From CAWHOW01 sp963831005 (GTDB lineage: Bacteria; Bacteroidota; Bacteroidia; Bacteroidales; CG2-30-32-10): 64,000 nt of DNA. The translations under genes and the position numbers were made by a program. The stretch spans positions 33,343-97,342 of the forward strand of contig CAWHOW010000022.1 of NCBI GenBank assembly GCA_963831005.1, read 5' to 3'. The notes beneath the pieces are model-generated. The model saw only the letters and a list, made by a program, of their open reading frames with translations, did no database searches and was not told where the DNA came from. Shown one piece after another: positions 17,947 to 26,547 of the stretch. Each line of letters begins with the position of its first letter. Position 1 is the first letter of the stretch.

Positions 17947-19749
17947 ATGACGAATATTGAAAATTCAGTAAAAGAGATAGTCAAAAAGTATGGGAACGAT
18001 CCCAAGCGCCTGATGGATATACTTACTGATGTTCAGAATGAGCACAGGCATATCCCCTGTGAAGCTACAAGTGCAATTGCTAAAGCGCTTAAACTTTCAA
18101 AAGTAGATGTGGAACAAACTATGTCTTTTTACCATTTCTTTAGTTGTAAACCTGTGGGTAAGTATGCTGTGTATTTAAACAACAGTGCAGTTGCAGGCAT
18201 GATGGGAAGAAACGAAATAGCCAAAGCTTTCGAAAAAGAAGCTGGTTGTAAATTCGGTGAAGTTACTGCTGATGGAGTTATCGGACTTCATGATACTGCC
18301 TGTATAGGTATGAACGACCAGGAACCGGCAGCCATAATAAATGGAACTGTTTTCACAAATCTGACTGCACAAAAGGTGAAAGAACTTATTACAGGTTTTA
18401 AAGCAGGCAAAGCTGTTCATGAATCTGTGAAAGAGTTTGGCGATGGGGCCAATGCTGAAATGAAAGCTGAAGTAAAGAACAATATCAGGAAAAAAGGACA
18501 GGTTCTTTTTTCAGAATATACCAGCGGAAATGCTATAAAGAAAATTATTGCCTTATCACCTGAACAAGTCATTGCTGAAATTAAGAAGTCCAATTTACGT
18601 GGAAGAGGCGGTGCAGGCTTCCCTACCGGTTTAAAATGGGAATTCTGCTCAAAGAATAAAGGCGAAAAATATGTTATCTGCAATGCCGATGAAGGCGAAC
18701 CGGGTACATTCAAAGACCGCGTTATCCTTACCGAATTGCCACATATGATATTCGAAGGCATGACACTGGGCGGTTATGCTATAGGTGCAAAGCAAGGTAT
18801 ACTTTACCTCAGGAGTGAATATGCATATATGAGATCGCACCTTGAAAAAGTTATTGCTGATATGAGAAGCAAAAAAATATTAGGTAAAGATATTGCCGGC
18901 AAAAAGGGATTTGAATTCGATATCAGGATACAATTTGGAGCAGGTGCTTATGTTTGTGGTGAAGAATCTGCTTTAATAGAATCTGCTGAAGGCAAAAGAG
19001 GCGAACCAAGAAACCGCCCTCCATTTCCTGTTGAAGTTGGATATTTGAATCAACCTACAATTATAAATAATGTTGAAACACTTTGTTCCACTGTCCGCAT
19101 CATTGAAAAAGGAGCTGACTGGTACTTAGGAATTGGCACTGAAAAATCTTCAGGAACAAAATTACTCAGCATATCAGGAGATTGTAAGCTTCCCGGTGTT
19201 TATGAAATAGAATGGGGCATGAGCATTAAACAAATGCTTGAAATGTGTGGCGCTGAAAATGTACAGGCAGTGCAGGTTGCAGGACCATCTGGTATTTGCA
19301 TCTCTCCTAAAATGTTTGACAGGAAAATAGCTAATGAAGATCTTCCAACCGGAGGTTCGATGATAGTGATCGGGCAAAACAGAAACCTTTTAAAAGACGT
19401 AGTAGTTAACTTTATGGAATTCTTTATTGATGAATCATGCGGTTCATGTGTTCCCTGTCGTGCACTTACCCCTGTCTTAAAACAGAAATTGGAAAAGATG
19501 ATCGAAGGTAAAGGAGTAAAACTGGATATTGAAGATATGCTGAAACTTGCTAAGACCATGAAAGACCTTAACCGTTGCGGATTAGGACAAACAGCTGCCA
19601 ACCCTATCATAACAACTATTGAGAACTTCAGGGAAAAATATGAGGCCCTTGTTAAAGAACCAAAGGTTGACGGCATTTATGCCTTCGATATGAAGAAAGC
19701 AGTTATGGAATCATGCGAAGCAGTGAAACGTGAAGTTAAAGTACATTAA
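17947..19749 (+). CDS. hoxF: NAD-reducing [NiFe]-hydrogenase diaphorase subunit HoxF (HoxE-like N-terminus fused)
   Basis: Start chosen at ATG 17947, behind a GGAGG at about 17938; the upstream TTG/ATG codons lie inside the promoter and operator. The result is 600 residues, the usual length of HoxF with a fused NuoE-like domain. Residues about 1-155 are NuoE-like. The rest is NuoF-like: FMN/NADH site LRGRGGAGFPTGLKWEFC, NADEGEPGTFKDR, GAGAYVCGEESAL, and a 4Fe-4S site SCGSCVPCR...NRCGLGQ. In the NuoE part only one of the four 2Fe-2S Cys positions remains (TACIGMN; YAVYLNNSAVAGM replaces the first pair), so that cluster is probably absent. The protein exchanges electrons between NAD(H) and HoxU. 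Confidence 0.93.
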   Translation: MTNIENSVKEIVKKYGNDPKRLMDILTDVQNEHRHIPCEATSAIAKALKLSKVDVEQTMSFYHFFSCKPVGKYAVYLNNSAVAGMMGRNEIAKAFEKEAGCKFGEVTADGVIGLHDTACIGMNDQEPAAIINGTVFTNLTAQKVKELITGFKAGKAVHESVKEFGDGANAEMKAEVKNNIRKKGQVLFSEYTSGNAIKKIIALSPEQVIAEIKKSNLRGRGGAGFPTGLKWEFCSKNKGEKYVICNADEGEPGTFKDRVILTELPHMIFEGMTLGGYAIGAKQGILYLRSEYAYMRSHLEKVIADMRSKKILGKDIAGKKGFEFDIRIQFGAGAYVCGEESALIESAEGKRGEPRNRPPFPVEVGYLNQPTIINNVETLCSTVRIIEKGADWYLGIGTEKSSGTKLLSISGDCKLPGVYEIEWGMSIKQMLEMCGAENVQAVQVAGPSGICISPKMFDRKIANEDLPTGGSMIVIGQNRNLLKDVVVNFMEFFIDESCGSCVPCRALTPVLKQKLEKMIEGKGVKLDIEDMLKLAKTMKDLNRCGLGQTAANPIITTIENFREKYEALVKEPKVDGIYAFDMKKAVMESCEAVKREVKVH

Positions 19750-19782
19750 TAATTATTGTTGAACGCATTCAAAAAACTATAT

Positions 19783-20493
19783 ATGAGCGATAATAAAATT
19801 AAATTTACGATAGACGGCAAAGAATGCATAGCCGATGAAGGCCTTGATCTTTGGAAAGCTGCTATGCTGAATGGGGTATTTATTCCCTATCTCTGCCACA
19901 TGAAAGATGTTGTTCCTTCAGGTTCTTGCAGAATTTGCACAGTAAAAGTTAACGGGAGGCCTATGGCTGCCTGTACAACTCCTGTTACAAAAGAGTTGAA
20001 TGGAGCAAAAGTGGAAAATATTACTCCACAGATTGAAGAAATGAGAAAGATGATAGTTGAACTTCTTTTTGTTGAAGGAAATCATTTCTGTCCTGCATGC
20101 GAAAAGAGCGGCAATTGTGAACTACAGGCTATGGCATATCGTTACCAAATGATGGTGCCACAGTTCGGTTACACTTTCCCAATGAGAAAAGTTGATGCTA
20201 CAGCACCTAATATCTTTCTCGACAGGAACAGGTGCATACAGTGCAAAAAATGTATCCGTTCTATAAAAGATGAGCAGGGAAGAAGCTATTTTGCTTTTTA
20301 TAAAAGAGGACATAAACTGGAGATACATATTGACCATGAACTGGCTGCAACCATGTCTGAACAACTTGCTCTTACAGCAATGGAAGGTTGTCCGGTTGGC
20401 GCCATCATTAAAAAGGAAAAAGGATTTGACACACCTATCGGTAAACGCAAATTCGACAAAGAGCCTATAGGTACTGAATTTATTCAAAAGTAA
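19783..20493 (+). CDS. hoxU: NAD-reducing hydrogenase diaphorase subunit HoxU
   Basis: Start at ATG 19783 rather than the upstream TTG, giving 236 residues, the usual HoxU size. Plant-type 2Fe-2S Cys set: YLCHMK, SGSCRICTV and AACTT. His-Cys 4Fe-4S motif: HFCPACEKSGNCELQ. One further 4Fe-4S cluster: CIQCKKC plus GCPVGAI. The ending PIGKRKFDKEPIG is typical of HoxU. It is the iron-sulfur relay between HoxF and HoxY, in the cytoplasm, and is closely spaced in the hox operon. Confidence 0.93.
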   Translation: MSDNKIKFTIDGKECIADEGLDLWKAAMLNGVFIPYLCHMKDVVPSGSCRICTVKVNGRPMAACTTPVTKELNGAKVENITPQIEEMRKMIVELLFVEGNHFCPACEKSGNCELQAMAYRYQMMVPQFGYTFPMRKVDATAPNIFLDRNRCIQCKKCIRSIKDEQGRSYFAFYKRGHKLEIHIDHELAATMSEQLALTAMEGCPVGAIIKKEKGFDTPIGKRKFDKEPIGTEFIQK

Positions 20494-20514
20494 AAACTAA
20501 GGAGGATATAAATA

Positions 20515-21066
20515 ATGAGCAAAGCAATAGTTGCCACAGCTTCACTGGCCGGATGTTTTGGATGCCATATGTCAATACTCGATATTGATGAAAAAATATT
20601 ACAACTCATTGAACTCGTCGAGTTCAATAAATCGCCTATTGATGATATTAAGGAATTCACTAAAAAGTGTGATGTCGGTCTTATCGAAGGCGGATGTTGC
20701 AATAGCGAGAATATTGAAAACCTGATTAACTTCCGCAAGAATTGTAAGATACTTATATCAGTTGGAGAATGTGCTATCATGGGCGGTCTTCCTGCATTAA
20801 GAAATGGTATTCCTATCAAAGAATGTCTTGACGAAGCATATTTAGGCGGACCAACAACAGGTATATGCAATCCTGATAAGATCATGCCGAATGATGAAGA
20901 ACTGCCAATGTTATTAGATAAGGTTTATCCCTGTCATGAAATAGTTAAGATCGATTATTTCCTTCCAGGCTGCCCTCCCAGAGCAGAACTTATCTGGGAT
21001 GCGCTGGTTGCATTGTTAACAGGCAATGAACTGAAATTACCTTATGAAGTTATTAAATTTGATTAA
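20515..21066 (+). CDS. hoxY: [NiFe]-hydrogenase small subunit HoxY
   Basis: 183 residues behind a very strong ribosome binding site (AAGGAGGA at 20499-20506). The proximal 4Fe-4S ligands are visible in GCFGCHMS, VGECAIMGG and LPGCPPRAE. There is no Tat signal, as expected for a cytoplasmic group 3d enzyme. It forms the hydrogenase module with HoxH, whose start lies 9 bp further on. Confidence 0.94.
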   Translation: MSKAIVATASLAGCFGCHMSILDIDEKILQLIELVEFNKSPIDDIKEFTKKCDVGLIEGGCCNSENIENLINFRKNCKILISVGECAIMGGLPALRNGIPIKECLDEAYLGGPTTGICNPDKIMPNDEELPMLLDKVYPCHEIVKIDYFLPGCPPRAELIWDALVALLTGNELKLPYEVIKFD

Positions 21067-21075
21067 TTAAAAATC

Positions 21076-22533
21076 ATGCAGAAAATGAACAAGATAACGA
21101 TAGAACCGGTAACCAGGGTTGAAGGTCATGGCAAAGTGACCATACATATGGATGATAAACTTAATGTTGCTCAGACACGATTACATATAGTTGAATTCAG
21201 GGGATTTGAAAGATTTGTACAAGGTCGTCCTTATTGGGAAGCACCGGTACTCGTTCAAAGGCTTTGCGGAATTTGTCCTGTAAGCCATCATCTTGCTGCA
21301 GCTAAAGCGCTCGATGTGATAGTAGGTGCAGGTACAGGAGATGGTCTTACTCCTGTTGGAGAAAAGATGCGCCGCTTGATGCACTACGGACAAATGTTCC
21401 AGTCACATTCTTTGCATTTCTTCCATCTTGCATCACCTGATCTTTTATTAGGTTATGACAGTGATCCGGCTTTAAGAAATGTTATAGGTATAGCTCTGAA
21501 GTTTCCTGACCTTGCAGTTCAGGGAGTAATGATGCGTAAATTCGGGCAGGAAATAATTGCTGCAACTGCAGGAAAGAAGATTCACGGAACGGGTGCAATA
21601 CCTGGTGGTATTAATAAAAACCTGAGCATTGAAGAACGTGACAAATTCCTTAAAGGCGCCGACCCGATGAATATTGACAAGATGATCGATTGGGCATTGG
21701 GCGCTTTAGAATTATTTAAGGGTTACCACAAACAGAACCAGGCTTTCATTGACAACTTCGCAGTATTTCCTTCAAACCATTTAAGTCTTGTGAGAAAAGA
21801 CGGGGCAATGGATCTGTATCATGGCGTACTTCGCGCTGTTGATAAAGATGGAAAGAAAATACTTAATGATGTGGATTATCAGGAATATTATAAACATATC
21901 AATGAAGAAGTCAGGTCATGGAGTTATATGAAATTCCCATTCCTTACATCTATAGGCAAGAAAGACGGATGGTATACTGTTGGACCTTTAGCTCGTTTAA
22001 ATACTTGCGACTTCATCCCTACCCCTCTTGCACAGAAAGCATTTGAAGAATACAAAGCTTATACTAAGGGAAAACCAAATCATATGAGCCTGCACATGCA
22101 CTGGGCACGTTTGATCGAAACCATACATGCTGCTGAAATGATAAAAATATTATTAAATGATAAGGATCTACAGTCAACTAATCTTGTTACCAAAGGTAAG
22201 AAACAGCTAGAAGGTGTTGGTTTGATTGAAGCGCCCCGCGGCACTCTATTTCATCATTATAAAATAAATCAGGATGACCAGATAACAATGGCTAACCTTA
22301 TTGTTTCAACAACCAACAATAACGAGCCTATGAACAGGGCAGTAAATGATGTTGCAACTAAAATGATGACCGGTAAAAAAGAAATCACTGAAGGTATGAA
22401 GAATGCAGTGGAAGTGGCTATCAGGGCTTATGACCCTTGTTTAAGCTGCGCTACACATTCTCTAGGCAGAATGCCCCTTGATATTACCATGTTAGATGCT
22501 AATGATAATGTGTTAGATAATTATCATTCATAA
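21076..22533 (+). CDS. hoxH: [NiFe]-hydrogenase large subunit HoxH (group 3d)
   Basis: 485 residues. The two Ni-binding motifs are present: RLCGICPVSHHLAAAKALD near the N-terminus and DPCLSCATHSLGRMPL near the C-terminus, both of the bidirectional NAD-linked type. A C-terminal extension of about 24 residues after the His of CATH is the peptide removed during maturation, presumably by the protease encoded next. The general Hyp maturation genes are not in this window. The enzyme oxidises H2 with NAD+ or evolves H2 from NADH. Confidence 0.95.
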   Translation: MQKMNKITIEPVTRVEGHGKVTIHMDDKLNVAQTRLHIVEFRGFERFVQGRPYWEAPVLVQRLCGICPVSHHLAAAKALDVIVGAGTGDGLTPVGEKMRRLMHYGQMFQSHSLHFFHLASPDLLLGYDSDPALRNVIGIALKFPDLAVQGVMMRKFGQEIIAATAGKKIHGTGAIPGGINKNLSIEERDKFLKGADPMNIDKMIDWALGALELFKGYHKQNQAFIDNFAVFPSNHLSLVRKDGAMDLYHGVLRAVDKDGKKILNDVDYQEYYKHINEEVRSWSYMKFPFLTSIGKKDGWYTVGPLARLNTCDFIPTPLAQKAFEEYKAYTKGKPNHMSLHMHWARLIETIHAAEMIKILLNDKDLQSTNLVTKGKKQLEGVGLIEAPRGTLFHHYKINQDDQITMANLIVSTTNNNEPMNRAVNDVATKMMTGKKEITEGMKNAVEVAIRAYDPCLSCATHSLGRMPLDITMLDANDNVLDNYHS

Positions 22534-22557
22534 TTAATTTTATAATAGCCTAAATCC

Positions 22558-22584
22558 GAAGCCATCGTATATTGCGATGGCTTC
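22558..22584 (+). terminator. Hairpin between hoxH and the maturation protease gene
   Basis: A perfect 10-bp stem, GAAGCCATCG and CGATGGCTTC, with a 7-nt loop. It is not followed by a T tract, so it could be an attenuator or an mRNA-stabilising or processing hairpin rather than a full terminator. It would lower expression of hoxW and rex relative to the structural genes. Confidence 0.6.
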
Positions 22585-22602
22585 TGTAGTGTAATAGGGA
22601 AT

Positions 22603-23076
22603 ATGAATATACTGGTTTATGGATATGGAAACCCCGGGAGACAGGATGATGCATTAGGTGTCAGACTGGCTGAGAACATCGAACAATGGGTACTGGATGA
22701 GCATATCCAAAATATTGAAGTAGATTATAATTATCAATTGAACATTGAAGATTCGGATCGAGTTTCAAAAGCGGATATAGTAATTTTTGCTGACGCTTCT
22801 ATTGAAGAAATGGATGATTTTTTATTTACAAAAGTGAATGCCGATGATTCTACAATTGAATTTACCATGCATGCTGTATCCCCTGCTTTTGTGTTGGATC
22901 TCTGCAGGAAGTTATATGGGAAATGTCCTGAAACCTATCTTATACATATTAAAGGATACGAATGGGAATTTGAGGAAAGGCTTTCCGATGAAGCATTACT
23001 TAACCTTGCAAAAGCAACATCATTTTTGAAAGGGAAAATATCAGAGATATTAAATCATAGCTTTATTGTAGGATAA
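22603..23076 (+). CDS. hoxW: Hydrogenase maturation endopeptidase (HoxW/HyaD family)
   Basis: 157 residues, the typical size. The N-terminal motif GYGNPGRQDDALGVRL carries the first metal-binding acidic residue; the Asp in IVIFADAS and the His in FTMHAVSP supply the other conserved positions. It would cleave the C-terminal peptide of HoxH after nickel insertion. It sits directly behind hoxH and is separated from it only by the hairpin. Confidence 0.88.
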   Translation: MNILVYGYGNPGRQDDALGVRLAENIEQWVLDEHIQNIEVDYNYQLNIEDSDRVSKADIVIFADASIEEMDDFLFTKVNADDSTIEFTMHAVSPAFVLDLCRKLYGKCPETYLIHIKGYEWEFEERLSDEALLNLAKATSFLKGKISEILNHSFIVG

Positions 23077-23082
23077 AATTTT

Positions 23083-23090
23083 TATATTTG
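23083..23090 (+). promoter_or_regulatory. -7 box upstream of rex
   Basis: TATATTTG fits TAnnTTTG exactly and lies 13 bp before the rex start. No TTG at the expected distance was found, so the promoter is tentative. It could give rex expression independent of the hox promoter. Confidence 0.4.
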
Positions 23091-23103
23091 CAAACTTTTA
23101 ATT

Positions 23104-23742
23104 ATGAACATTATGAACCTGCTACCTGAAAAAACAGTTGAAAGATTAAGTCAGTACAGAAGGACTTTGCTTAAGACATATTCTGATGAAAAGCAGCATA
23201 TTTACTCGCATGAGATTGCGAGTATACTTCACCTCACTCCTGTACAGGTTAGAAGAGACCTTATGCTAATAGGCTATTCCGGTTCCCAGAGAAAAGGTTA
23301 TGATATAATGCAATTGATAAAGTTAATAGGTGAAATAATTGATACCAAGCAGGGGCAAAATGTGGCTCTTATTGGTGTTGGTAACCTTGGAAGAGCCATT
23401 CTTCGCTATTTGAACAAAAAGAATTCAAATTTAAGGATTGTTGCTGCTTTTGATATTCATCCTGAAAAAGTGAATAAGGAAGTTGCCGGTTCAGGTGTCA
23501 ATTGCCATCATATCGATTTATTATCTAAAATCCTCAAGAAAGAAAAAATCACAATTGGTGTAATATGTGTTCCTGCAGATCAGGCTGTGCATATAGCTGA
23601 CACATTAGTAAAAGCGGGCATTAAAGGCATTTTGAATTTTACGACAGCTCCTTTGCGCATTAAAGATGAAGATGTTTTTCTGGAAGAATATGATATGATA
23701 ACATCTCTGGAAAAAGTAGCTTATTTTTCTAAAAAACGGTAG
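23104..23742 (+). CDS. rex: Redox-sensing transcriptional repressor Rex
   Basis: 212 residues. An N-terminal winged helix (about 1-80; HEIASILHLTPVQVRRDLM, then GYSGSQRKGYDI) is followed by a Rossmann fold with GVGNLGRAILRY and the Asp in AAFDIHPEK, then a swapped C-terminal helix. Rex binds its operator when NADH is low and releases DNA when NADH rises. Perfect candidate operators lie at 17894 (hox) and 42082 (Rrf2 gene). Placement in the operon of an NAD-linked hydrogenase makes a feedback role very plausible. Confidence 0.95.
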   Translation: MNIMNLLPEKTVERLSQYRRTLLKTYSDEKQHIYSHEIASILHLTPVQVRRDLMLIGYSGSQRKGYDIMQLIKLIGEIIDTKQGQNVALIGVGNLGRAILRYLNKKNSNLRIVAAFDIHPEKVNKEVAGSGVNCHHIDLLSKILKKEKITIGVICVPADQAVHIADTLVKAGIKGILNFTTAPLRIKDEDVFLEEYDMITSLEKVAYFSKKR

Positions 23743-23784
23743 AAAGAATTTTTCCTCACTTCAATTCCTACTTTAAATTTCTCG

Positions 23785-23834
23785 TTCTTCCTTCCTTCCT
23801 TCCCTCCTTCCTGTTTTTAACATATTGTTAAAAA
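23785..23834. promoter_or_regulatory. Homopyrimidine tract and AT palindrome downstream of rex
   Basis: A 28-nt run of only C and T (23785-23812) is followed by a perfect 9-bp inverted repeat, TTTTTAACA (23814-23822) and TGTTAAAAA (23826-23834), with a 3-nt centre. It may end rex transcription or be an operator for the gene at 23919. Confidence 0.4.
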
Positions 23835-23918
23835 ATCTGTTGATAAATGCTTGTATTCAACTGAGAAAAGTGTTCTATTTCTTATGATATTTGCATTGTA
23901 AGAAAGGGATAAATTTAG

Positions 23919-24404
23919 ATGAATGAAATATTAGCTTCTTACAAGCCCGCTGTCTCTAAAAAGCTTCTTTTACTGATTGCAGGGATTGTTTGGGTTGGCG
24001 TATCCTACATTGCTATCAATATGGGGCTGGATTATATTTTCGATAATTCGCACCATATTCTTTTTCATTTACTGCTAAGTTTTATTGCCGGTGGATTTTT
24101 ATTCCTGGTAATCTTTTTAAAAGTTTTTAATAATTATACTAACCGGATAATTCAGCTTGATACTGACAAGCCATGTTTATTTGCTTTTTCCAGTTTTAAA
24201 AGTTATTTTATAACGGCTTTTATTTTCACTCTTGCCCTTTACATTAATAAGTACAACGTTGTTGACCCGCTTGTCCTTTCCATTATTTATACAGGGATTG
24301 GGATCTCTTTATTTTTTGCTTCGCTTAAGCTCTTTTATTCATTTATCACCTTCAAGAAGATCATTAGCTCAAGGCCATTCACTACTGCTGCTTCTTTGGA
24401 TTAG
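23919..24404 (+). CDS. Hypothetical integral membrane protein
   Basis: 161 residues with four hydrophobic segments (about 18-38, 46-66, 93-110 and 117-138). I do not recognise the family. It follows rex with its own upstream region, so no link with the hydrogenase can be claimed. The downstream 24405-24450 region contains short TTATTG-type direct repeats. Confidence 0.7.
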   Translation: MNEILASYKPAVSKKLLLLIAGIVWVGVSYIAINMGLDYIFDNSHHILFHLLLSFIAGGFLFLVIFLKVFNNYTNRIIQLDTDKPCLFAFSSFKSYFITAFIFTLALYINKYNVVDPLVLSIIYTGIGISLFFASLKLFYSFITFKKIISSRPFTTAASLD

Positions 24405-24465
24405 AAGTTATTGGGTTATTTGTTATTGAGTTATTGGGAAATCTTGGATTGCTTGCTTCTTTAAT

Positions 24466-24498
24466 ATCTCACTCAAAGTCGCTAAGACACAAAGTGCG
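24466..24498. repeat. CAAAG-type intergenic repeat
   Basis: TCTCACTCAAAGTCGCTAAG followed by ACACAAAG resembles the widespread intergenic sequence in which CAAAG recurs about every 9-13 bp. A single copy in this window; function unknown. Confidence 0.3.
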
Positions 24499-24514
24499 TT
24501 ATATTGAACATTTC

Positions 24515-24865
24515 TTATTTCAATTTTAAGAAGTCCCCGTCTATTATCATCACTTTAACGCCATTAGCAGAGCGTGAACGGTGGGAACTCAGTTCATCGG
24601 AAACTACATAAGTCATACCTTTTGTAAAAGAGAACTTTTCTCCATTTTGCATTTCACTGATAAATTCTCCTTCAAGGCAATGCACTATATGCCCTTTCTT
24701 GCACCAGTGGTCAGCTATGTAGCCTTTTGAATATTCAACAATTCGGACACGTAAGCCTGAAAACTGAACAGTTTGCCATAGTGCAAATCCTTTTTCTCCT
24801 TTATATTCTATCTTTGGAATACTTGTCCAGTCTATTGTCTGAAATGAAATATTGTTTTCGCTCAT
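24515..24865 (-). CDS. DHCW-motif cupin-fold protein
   Basis: 116 residues. The characteristic stretch IADHWCKKGHIVHCLEGEF and a later VSDELSSHRSRS fit the small DHCW-motif cupin family. Metal-binding His residues are visible. The substrate is not known. It lies downstream of the glutaminyl cyclase gene on the same strand. Confidence 0.75.
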   Translation of the reverse strand: MSENNISFQTIDWTSIPKIEYKGEKGFALWQTVQFSGLRVRIVEYSKGYIADHWCKKGHIVHCLEGEFISEMQNGEKFSFTKGMTYVVSDELSSHRSRSANGVKVMIIDGDFLKLK

Positions 24866-24950
24866 AATTTTGTTGTTAATGCTAGTTTAATTGTAATTCC
24901 ATTAATTTATTAATCTCTTGAATTGCTATACCTCGGAAGTAAAGCTATTC

Positions 24951-25769
24951 TTATTCACTAAATTTTATCACATAGATTTTGGGCCACAACTTACCTGTTA
25001 TATAAACTTTATCCTCCGTGGAATCGTATGCAATACCATTCATCTCCATTGAGCCCTGATACAAATTCTTTGCTTCATTGGCTAAAGAAGTTAAATCAAG
25101 TTTACCAACAACAAAGCCATTAGCAGGGTCAATTTTTACGATTGTATTTGTTGTCCAGATGTTAGCATAGATATAGCCTTTTATATATTCCAGCTCGTTT
25201 AAATTTTCTTTTATATATCCATTCTCAGTAACGGAAATTGTTGTAATCACATGTAAATCTTTAGGGTCTAAATAAGTCAATATATTAGTACCATCACTCA
25301 TTATCAAATTCATCCCGTCAGTTGTCATACCCCATCCTTCTTTGCTTGGAATTGTAAATTCACCAATCTTACTAAAAGTAGTTGCATCATAAATAAATCC
25401 TACTCGTGTAGTATATGTAAGCTGGAATACTTTTCCATGTAAAAATGTGATTCCCTCACCAAAATATTTCTTCCTGTCTATCTCTACTTTTGTGTCTATC
25501 TTACCTGCTATAAGGTTAACTATGCCAAACAATGAGCGTGTAAAAGGCAGTTCTGTTGTTGCCCCTGTACTCTCATATAATTTACCATTATGAAACAGAA
25601 AGCCTTCAGTAAAGGAAGTTGTGTCGTGGGGATAAGAGTTAATATTTGTATAACTTATTGTGGGAACAGGCTTATCAACCGTTTTGTTTTTCTTTTCTTT
25701 ACTTCCATTGCCGCCACAAGCATACAGCAATATTGATATTATTACAAAAGTTAAAATATTCTTTTTCAT
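24951..25769 (-). CDS. Glutaminyl-peptide cyclotransferase, lipoprotein
   Basis: Start taken at ATG 25769 (MKKNILTFVIISILLYACGG) because it gives a clean lipoprotein signal with Cys; the ATG at 25799 lies inside a repeated leader sequence. The remainder matches plant/bacterial type glutaminyl cyclases (five-bladed propeller): FTEGFLFHNGKLYESTG, KYFGEGITFLHGK, NELEYIKGYIYANIW and MNGIAYDSTEDKVYITGKLW. It would convert N-terminal Gln to pyroglutamate on exported proteins, a frequent partner of Bacteroidota secretion. Confidence 0.88.
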   Translation of the reverse strand: MKKNILTFVIISILLYACGGNGSKEKKNKTVDKPVPTISYTNINSYPHDTTSFTEGFLFHNGKLYESTGATTELPFTRSLFGIVNLIAGKIDTKVEIDRKKYFGEGITFLHGKVFQLTYTTRVGFIYDATTFSKIGEFTIPSKEGWGMTTDGMNLIMSDGTNILTYLDPKDLHVITTISVTENGYIKENLNELEYIKGYIYANIWTTNTIVKIDPANGFVVGKLDLTSLANEAKNLYQGSMEMNGIAYDSTEDKVYITGKLWPKIYVIKFSE

Positions 25770-25790
25770 AATTGTGTATGATGTAAATAA

Positions 25791-25814
25791 TTTATTCATT
25801 CCTTGCTTTGCCGC
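25791..25814 (-). repeat. Shared leader repeat, copy 3
   Basis: On the minus strand reads GCGGCAAAGCAAGGAATGAA and then TAAA, immediately upstream of the glutaminyl cyclase gene. Near-identical copies precede the next two genes of the row (26496-26520, 27828-27851). Confidence 0.7.
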
Positions 25815-25829
25815 AACATTGAAATAATT

Positions 25830-26486
25830 CTATAAAATATTGTTTTGCAAATTCTTCTTAATTACTGTCAACACAACAATATCAATTACATTAATCAAAA
25901 CCATTACCCAATAGCCCCATAATAATGGCATATCTGCTGGGTGAGTTAATGATATTAATAGTAAGAAAAAGAAACCTGAAAGACTTAAGTAAAATAATAC
26001 TCTGAATTTGTTTTTAAAGAAAACAAAAATAAATCCTATAACTGATATTATAAAAACAAAAAGTGCAAAGGGATAAATAAAATCTCTCTTATTTTTACTT
26101 AATGGAAATTTAAAAAAATAATCTAACCCAACTCTTGCTATGCAAAAAGCACTTACTGAATTGTCTGTCGGAAAATTCAGAAATAACCAAAATGATTTTA
26201 AATAGTTTTTAGAATTATGCAATTTTATTTTTTGTCTAATTATTGAAGTGTCAGCCTTATGATAAATAGTAGAAGTAGTTCCTCCTTTTAATTTAAGTTG
26301 GGCAATATTAATAGAATCTACTAAACGTACTGAATCTCGTAAAGCTCTTTCCATTGCTTCCTTTTTAGAATCCTGATTAAACAATCCACATGAAGGGAAA
26401 AACAAAAATGGAGTAAAAAAGGAAATCAAAAAAAGAACTTTATTTAGCTTTAATATTCTTTTAAGTATTTCTAAATTAGTTTTCAT
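25830..26486 (-). CDS. Hypothetical membrane-anchored protein
   Basis: 218 residues. The N-terminus (about 20-33) is hydrophobic and ends in FPSCG, so it may be a lipoprotein or membrane anchor. A charged stretch follows (about 35-95), then three or four hydrophobic segments (about 138-158, 165-183, 190-210). No family recognised. Same strand and spacing as its neighbours. Confidence 0.65.
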   Translation of the reverse strand: MKTNLEILKRILKLNKVLFLISFFTPFLFFPSCGLFNQDSKKEAMERALRDSVRLVDSINIAQLKLKGGTTSTIYHKADTSIIRQKIKLHNSKNYLKSFWLFLNFPTDNSVSAFCIARVGLDYFFKFPLSKNKRDFIYPFALFVFIISVIGFIFVFFKNKFRVLFYLSLSGFFFLLLISLTHPADMPLLWGYWVMVLINVIDIVVLTVIKKNLQNNIL

Positions 26487-26495
26487 TCTTACTTA

Positions 26496-26520
26496 TTTCA
26501 TTCATTTCTTGCTTTGCTGC
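26496..26520 (-). repeat. Shared leader repeat, copy 2
   Basis: Minus strand GCAGCAAAGCAAGAAATGAA and then TGAAA, 10 bp before the start of the gene at 26486. It differs from the other copies at about three positions. Confidence 0.65.
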
Positions 26521-26547
26521 AATTCTGTCTAAATGAGTTACTATATG

